64,000 bases of DNA from Beta vulgaris subsp. vulgaris (lineage: Eukaryota > Streptophyta > Magnoliopsida > Caryophyllales > Amaranthaceae), in assembly GCF_026745355.1 (NCBI RefSeq), contig NC_079202.1, positions 26,831,072-26,895,071 on the forward strand, written 5' to 3'. Position numbers and translations under genes: made by a program. The notes under the pieces were generated by a model. It had not been told where the DNA came from. It made no database searches and worked only from the letters and a program-made list of their open reading frames with translations. This document shows, piece by piece, positions 58,371 to 64,000 of the stretch. Within the stretch, counting starts at the first letter, position 1. Each line of letters starts with the position of its first letter.

Positions 58371-58949
58371 TTAGAGATGAAATAAGTTGATATATTGAAA
58401 AAACAAAGAGGAATTTGCCTCTTTTATAGATGAAATGGTTGGTTGTCATTAGGGCAAAGTTATTGCATTTAGGTGGAAGTTGCTATCGCATTGATAAGGA
58501 TTGACCAATCGAGGTCAAATTTGAAAAAGACATAGTAGATTGTAGCTCAACATGACCAATTTTTTCAAATCTTTTGCCATGCATTGAATTGGTTGGAAGA
58601 CATATTAATGGGTAGGATACTTAATTTAATTTTTTTAAAAAATTTTTTAAGGGAGAATTTCGGATAGGTTTAGGTGTAGTAAATTGCTATGAAAGCATCA
58701 AATTAAATTGCAAGAATTAATGTATTAGTTGACCTTCAACGAGTACAATAATTATTGAAAAAAAACAATATATGAAAAAGATAAATATAATGACATGTTG
58801 CCATGTTGATTAATAAGAAAAAGAAGAAAAATATTAAGGCATAATTAAAAGTACAAACTAAAAAGAAAACATAAGTATTATTATTTACTTTGACATTTAA
58901 ATCATCAATATTGCGTAATTAAAGAGCGTACAGTATCATGAAAAAAAAA
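58371..58949. other. AT-rich stretch, no gene
   Basis: Nothing recognisable between the two minus-strand gene fragments. Possibly intronic. Confidence 0.4.
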
Positions 58950-59350
58950 CTAATCACTTTCATTAGACAAATAATGCAACAAAACAATTTTTGTAGTTGG
59001 TATAACACCTCCATAGTTCATGTTGATTTCTTCAAATGGAATTTGACAAACAAAATGAGCTCGGTGAGGCTTGCTATGAAGAAAGTGTAGTGCCATATAT
59101 TCTATATCAATAAAAATTCTAGAATATTTGATTGCAGAGAAAATATACTTTGACATATATCAATATCCGAATTCCAATCTTCTGGATTTGCAAAATCCTT
59201 GCAAACTTTGTAGAATTTAATATGACCGGAACGAAATATTGTTAGTATCATACATTCATGATCAAAAAAATTAGAATGCTCCACTTTTGGATGTCAAATT
59301 TTTAAATGTCTTGGTGAAGTAGGTGTGTCAAATGAACCATAGTCATTTTC
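58950..59350 (-). pseudogene. Uncharacterised gene fragment, paralogue of 39110-39604
   Basis: Minus-strand frames 59284-59102 and 59156-58950 overlap in different frames, so one frameshift separates them. They read EHSNFFDHECMILTIFRSGH then YKVCKDFANPEDWNSDIDI, and YMALHFLHSKPHRAHFVCQI with IPTTKIVLLHYLSNESD at the end. Both halves align with the fragment at 39110-39604. No known domain recognised. Confidence 0.45.
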
Positions 59351-60100
59351 TATTACAAAAAAAAATTAAGGTGCATGTAATTAGTGTATATGACTTGTGG
59401 AGGGTGCGTAGGCAAATGAAAAGATGATAACCATATTTATAGTGGAAAAAAAATCGATTTTTTACCAAGGTTTGAAAAAAAAATTGTAAACAAATATCAT
59501 TAATTGATAATCATTATATTAAAGCTTAATTGAATAAATTCCTAAAATCACGTCATCCAAATTAGGAATGGTTTTGATTAAAGGTGATCAACTTGCACAT
59601 GATTGAAGATTGTAATTGATTGGAATTTTGATTGATTAGGGGGGGGGGGGCTTAACCAATTTCGGCCATTACATTAGAGTATTGATTGACACGTGACGAT
59701 TTATCCTAGATGGACAATGTGATAATCGAAGTTGCTAAGTACAACTTCACTTTACTAATACAACCCTACAAAATATATATCTAAAATACCCTTTGCCTCA
59801 AAAGCCATTTCTCTCTCTAACTCCTCTCTCCACTCCTCTCTCTCCATCTTCCTCTTCGTCCTCTTCAGATTTCCATAGATTTTAACCTCTTCTTCCTCTT
59901 TAGATTTCTATAGATTTGAACAAAATGGGGCATTTTCCATAGATTATTCATAATTCTCTCTCTCTCCATTTCTCTATAAGGCTGCGTTAGTAAAGTGATG
60001 CTGCGTTTAGGAACCCTCAAATCTAGGGTGAGAGGCTCGAAATTGAGGGAGAATTTGTGAGAGCAATATTACATGTAACGCCTAGGATTTATAAAGCAAA
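59351..60100. other. Non-coding stretch with G-run and CT-rich tract
   Basis: A run of 12 G at 59639-59650 and a CT-rich tract (59800-59985) with CTCTCT repeats, like a plant 5' leader, but no ORF follows. Confidence 0.45.
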
Positions 60101-60129
60101 GTTTATTATATATATAGATGTTTATTTAG

Positions 60130-60690
60130 AGCTAAGATGTTACATGTTCCATTTATAAAACTAAATTGTTCTTAACTCTGAAATGTTATACATTATATCG
60201 GGGCTTGTTCTACATCGAATTAATATGTTTTACATGAAACACAATTGTTCTAAATAGAAAAAGAAAATGTTCTACATCAAATTCGTTATGTTCTACATAT
60301 AATTTTTTTTATAAGTTCTTTTTAAAAAGTTACTTGTTCCATTTATAATAGTGAAATGTTATGAAGCTAAGCTGTTAACTGTTCATTTTCTGAAATAAAT
60401 ATGTTCTATAAATAATAAATAAAGAGATAATGTTCTAGTATAAGAGCATATGTTCTTTTAATAATGGTTACATGTTCCATTTCTAATAGAGGGTGTTATA
60501 CATCAAATTCATTATGTTCTACATGAATAAACAGTTGTTCTAAATAGAAAAATGAAATGTTCTACATCAAATGCATGATTGTTGTACATGAATACACATT
60601 TGTTCTAAATGGAGAAAGAAAATGTTCTACATAGAAAAGCAATCCTTTTGTGACAGAAACATGTTCAACATATAAACACATCAAATGAGA
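60130..60690. repeat. TGTTCTACAT-type degenerate array, left of FAR1-like gene
   Basis: Dozens of imperfect units of the form ATGTTCTACAT, TTGTTCTAAAT and ATGTTCCATTT, often alternating (for example TTGTTCTAAATAGAAAAA then ATGTTCTACATCAAAT). Confidence 0.8.
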
Positions 60691-60709
60691 AAATAAAATA
60701 GCAGAAGAA

Positions 60710-62260
60710 TCAAATTATACCTTTGCCAATAGAATTCGAACTCCGCAATCGTATCGCTGTAGTATTAAAAACATCAAGAAAATCATCTTGTGCCCTCAAT
60801 TCTGGAATGTTCTTCTTTGAATTCTGACCAATATGCCGAGTACATAGACGATGGTTCACTGATGGCAAAACAACATTCAATGTCGCTGCCATTGTTGAAC
60901 ACTAATCAATCATCATCACAGGGATTGGTTTTTTCCACCCATTGATCTCACAAATGAATCAAATAGCGAAACGAATGGATCAGTTTTCTCATTGAGCAGG
61001 AAAGAACATCCGAACATGATATTGCTCGTGTGATGATTCATTCTTATAGACAATGCATATATCAACTCATACTTATTTTTACGATATGTCGTGTCATGAA
61101 TCACAACATCACCAAAAATCAAATAATCCCTTTTCATCCTCCCATCTCTAAAAAACTAACCAAATTCCCACAATTAGACAACTACACATCATAATAAAAA
61201 TCAGCCTCACTTGCTTGTCTTTGTGCAAAAAACTTTATCAATTGATTTGAAGTTGAAAAATCAATATAACCTTCTTAGTAGCAAGAGCATTATAGGCATC
61301 ACTAGCAGTAAAACCTATGTTAGGAGAACCCCCTACTTCTTTCCTCATAACCCGAATAACATTCGCTACAAGAATTCCACTTCTCTTTAAGTTCGAAATC
61401 AATGTCAATTGCTCGAAACGCATTAATCTATGTGACCTAATATAATGACGCTCATGAAGTGGAACCATTGCATGGTTATGTCCCATCACATGTGCAACCA
61501 AAGTATAAACACCATCTCCATTAACATGAAATTGCACATATATAAGCTTTGCAACCAGTTCTATAATCAACTTTTGAATACGACTTATGTCCTACATTAT
61601 TCACGTTCTTGAAACCAGCCCTCCAACAAACCATTTGTCTCATACAAAGACTTGAATCACAACATCACCAAAAATCAAATAATCCCTTTTCATCCTCCCA
61701 TCTCTAAAAAACTAACCAAATTCCCACAATTATACAACTACACATCATAATAAAAATCAGCCTCACTTGCTTGTCTTTGTGCAAAAAACTTTATCAATTG
61801 ATTTGAAGTTGAAAAATCAATATAACCTTCAGCATTATAGGCATCACTAGCAGTAAAACCTATGTTAGGAGAACCCCCTACTTCTTTCCTCATAACCCGA
61901 ATAACATTCGCTACAAGAATTCCACTTCTCTTTAAGTTCGAAATCAATGTCAACTGCTCGAAACGCACTAATCTATGTGACCTAATATAATGACGCTCAT
62001 GAAGTGGAACCATTGCATGATTATGTCCCATCACATGTGCCAAGTATAAACACAATAACACATCTCCATTAACATGAAATTGCACATATATAAGCTTTGC
62101 AACCAGTTCTATAATCAACTTTTGAATACGACTTATGTCCTACATTATTCACGTTCTTGAAACCAGCCCTCCAACAAACTATTTGTCTCATACAAAGACT
62201 ACCATCTTTGACCCTACACCTTGTGTTTATCCTTACGAACACCAAAAGCTTCTTCATCAT
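60710..62260 (-). pseudogene. FAR1/MULE-transposase-like gene, broken and internally duplicated
   Basis: On the minus strand, an N-terminal FAR1 DNA-binding-like part (CRVKDGSLCMRQIVCWRAGF, RTGCKAYI; 62260-62100) leads into MGHNHAMVPLHERHYIRSHR and NVIRVMRKEVGGSPNIGFTA. Then comes the MULE-type transposase core: DYLIFGDVVIHDTTYRKNKY, FGCSFLLNE, MMID and VNHRLCTRHIGQNSKKNI. The DTTY aspartate and the MMID aspartate match expected catalytic positions. A 556-bp piece is tandemly duplicated, and stops (for example TAG after MMID) and frameshifts inactivate it. FAR1-family proteins are domesticated MULE transposases acting as transcription factors. This copy could be either a family member or a transposon. 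Confidence 0.75.
61097..62200. repeat. 556-bp direct tandem duplication within the FAR1-like gene
   Basis: Copy A 61097-61652 and copy B 61653-62200 both begin TGAATCACAACATCACC and end CATACAAAGACT, and are nearly identical. Copy B has small indels near 61830 and 62040. The duplication repeats the region coding for MGHNHAMVPL through NQLIKFFAQRQ. Confidence 0.92.
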
Positions 62261-62369
62261 TTTTCACTTGGTTCTGTAGCAACTCAGATTCAAAACCTTG
62301 CTCAAACTCAAGAACATAAGTCTTCTTCCCTAAAATTACAAAATAAAATAATAATGGCAGGATGTTCTA

Positions 62370-62860
62370 CAAGAAATAATCAGTACGTGTTCTAAATGAA
62401 AATGACAAATGTTCTTTTTCATATATGTACTGTTTCAAACATTGGAATGTTCTAAATTAAGGTCAAAATCTTCTATATTAAAATGATAATATGTTTTACA
62501 TTGTTCAAAATGAAAAGGAAGGAAGTATTGTTTCAAGAAAATTGTACTATGTTCCACATCAAACTGATAAATGTTCTACATGTAGTGAAAAATTGTTCAA
62601 AATGAAAACGTAATATATTCTTTTTGAATAAAATAGAAAATTGTATTATGTTCTACATAAAATACATAGTTGTTCAAAATGAACGTAGACAATGTTCTAA
62701 CACCAGAAAATAATAATGTTCAAAATGAAAAATATTCAAATCAAACTGATTAAGTTCTACAGAATTACTTTAAGCATGTTCTACTTCGATTGGCAATTTA
62801 TTCTAAATTCAAAGATACTTGTTCTAATTCAATCACGTATAAAGTTCTACACTGTTATAT
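62370..62860. repeat. TGTTCTACAT-type degenerate array, right of FAR1-like gene
   Basis: Same kind of units as 60130-60690 (ATGTTCTACAT, TTGTTCAAAATGAA, ATGTTCTAAAT), in the same orientation on the plus strand, on the other side of the FAR1-like gene. Confidence 0.75.
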
Positions 62861-62899
62861 TCAATTATGAACTGATTCAAAAAAATGACAGAAAATTTT

Positions 62900-64000
62900 C
62901 ATAAAAATTGTAAACACATGATGTTATGAAATTACTTAAGCAATAAAAATCATACAATTATTCAAAAACTTACATATTGATTTTGAATCACCCACAATGA
63001 ATGAACAAATTGTGTAGAAGAATTAATAACAAAACCTACCGTTCAATCACAAAAAATAACATGCACTTCACAAAATCAACAACAACATAATGCAATCAGC
63101 AACAACTCAGCAACAAATTGCAAAATCGAACAACAATAAAGCAACAATAAGCAATTGAAATCATTCAAAACTTACAAATTGATTTCGAATTAGGAAATTG
63201 AAATTAGCATCTTCTGTCGAACTTCCAACAGCAATAGCAGAAGCTAAAATCGACATTTGATCAGCGAAATTCACAAAGATCGACAAGCAACAATCGTGAA
63301 ATCAATAATTTGTGAAGAGAGAGCATTGGAGAAGATAGAATTTCGAACATAATAATGATTAACTGAAATAAATATTCTATTTAATTATTTTTATAAATTT
63401 ATAGTGAAAATCAAAACGCAGTCTTTTTATACTGGGAGCACAGTGTGCTACGTGCTCCTTAAGCACAATATAATTATCACATTCTATCCCTCCATGTACG
63501 TGTCCTCTCTCCAGCGTGGTTATTCTTGAGTATCCTTTCTTTGGCAATATACTCCCACTACTCCTAAGCTACCAAAATAGCTTCCCCTGGTTTTGCTGAA
63601 ATGGAACCAAAGCATAATGGAATAAATTCTGTGGATAAAGCTTTTTTTCCTTTCTTTGATATTCCTATAAATTTGAATTTCTCCAGATTCTAATTTCGAT
63701 TACAAAACCTAATCTCTCTCTCCTTATTTTTGCTTGCAGAAATTCCCCCCTTTAAGCACCTCATTCCTCCACCAATTTTCCGCCCACCATTAATTTTAAT
63801 TACTACCCTCTTGTTATCATTATCATTATTCAATATTCCCAAAGGTGGAGAATAATGAGCTAGATAATGACGGATTATATAATGTCCTTATAAATCCAGA
63901 AAATGCGAATTTTCAAGAAAAACGTTTCGCTTTGTTTCTCTCATCTTCCGCCTGAATTGTCATCTTCTCTTGCTCTTTCCTCCTTTAGAATCAGGTTTAC
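62900..64000. other. Non-coding right end of window
   Basis: No coding frame supported. CAA-rich sequence at 63060-63160 and a CT-rich stretch near 63700-63780 could be the leader of a gene beyond the window, but nothing confirms this. Confidence 0.4.

Noticed and set aside
59990..63450. Full MULE boundaries around the FAR1-like gene
   Set aside because: GCTGCGTTT near 59995 and AACGCAGTC near 63415 look weakly inverted, but similarity is short and no 8-11-bp target duplication was found.

Overview
This is a repeat-dense eukaryotic nuclear window, almost certainly from a flowering plant. It holds nested LTR retrotransposons with 5-bp target duplications, CACTA, Mutator-like and Stowaway DNA transposons, FAR1-type and plant F-box gene remnants, and introns. 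The mix suggests a eudicot, perhaps Caryophyllales, but that is inference. I see no intact ordinary host gene, no tRNA or rRNA, and nothing prokaryotic.

Layout. (1) 11-8514 is a Tat/Retand-like LTR element (TSD GGTTT). It has lost nearly all of gag-pol but keeps an antisense accessory ORF, which is split by a solo LTR (2261-4192, TSD ACTAT). The element sits inside the 3' LTR of (2), a decayed minus-strand Ty3/gypsy element (8515 to about 13730). (3) 13731-16968 is non-coding, partly LTR-like. (4) 16978-18117 is a foldback Mutator-like element (9-bp TSD), followed by a Stowaway MITE. (5) Element 1 (19449-36834, TSD CGTAA) is a Tekay/Del-like chromovirus with 2.6-kb LTRs, interrupted by a 5.6-kb CACTA element (23759-29363) that carries exons of a non-transposase gene. 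(6) 36840-41942 holds a degenerate RPA-like fragment, a 159-bp tandem array, an uncharacterised gene fragment, two Stowaway MITEs and an F-box pseudogene, all genes on the minus strand. (7) Element 2 (41948-57436, TSD TATTT) is an older relative of element 1. It is broken by a 1.4-kb CACTA derivative and by a 2.56-kb solo LTR inserted in the reverse transcriptase. (8) 57442-64000 holds a paralogue of the uncharacterised fragment and a FAR1/MULE-transposase-like pseudogene with an internal 556-bp tandem duplication, bracketed by TGTTCTACAT-type repeat arrays.

How the parts work together. The chromovirus copies share one architecture: LTR, tRNA-iMet-like primer site, an accessory ORF upstream of gag, gag with two zinc knuckles, then protease-RT-RNase H-integrase-chromodomain, then two polypurine tracts. 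A strong splice-donor-like site (AAG|GTACGT) lies inside the LTRs of elements 1 and 2. Acceptor-like sites abut the accessory ORF ATG and the gag ATG. This suggests a spliced subgenomic RNA that expresses the extra protein, and it is the most interesting candidate system in the window. The two LTRs of element 1 differ largely by single-base indels, so some of its frameshifts may be assembly errors. Element 2 shows real ageing, with at least six tryptophan codons turned into stops.
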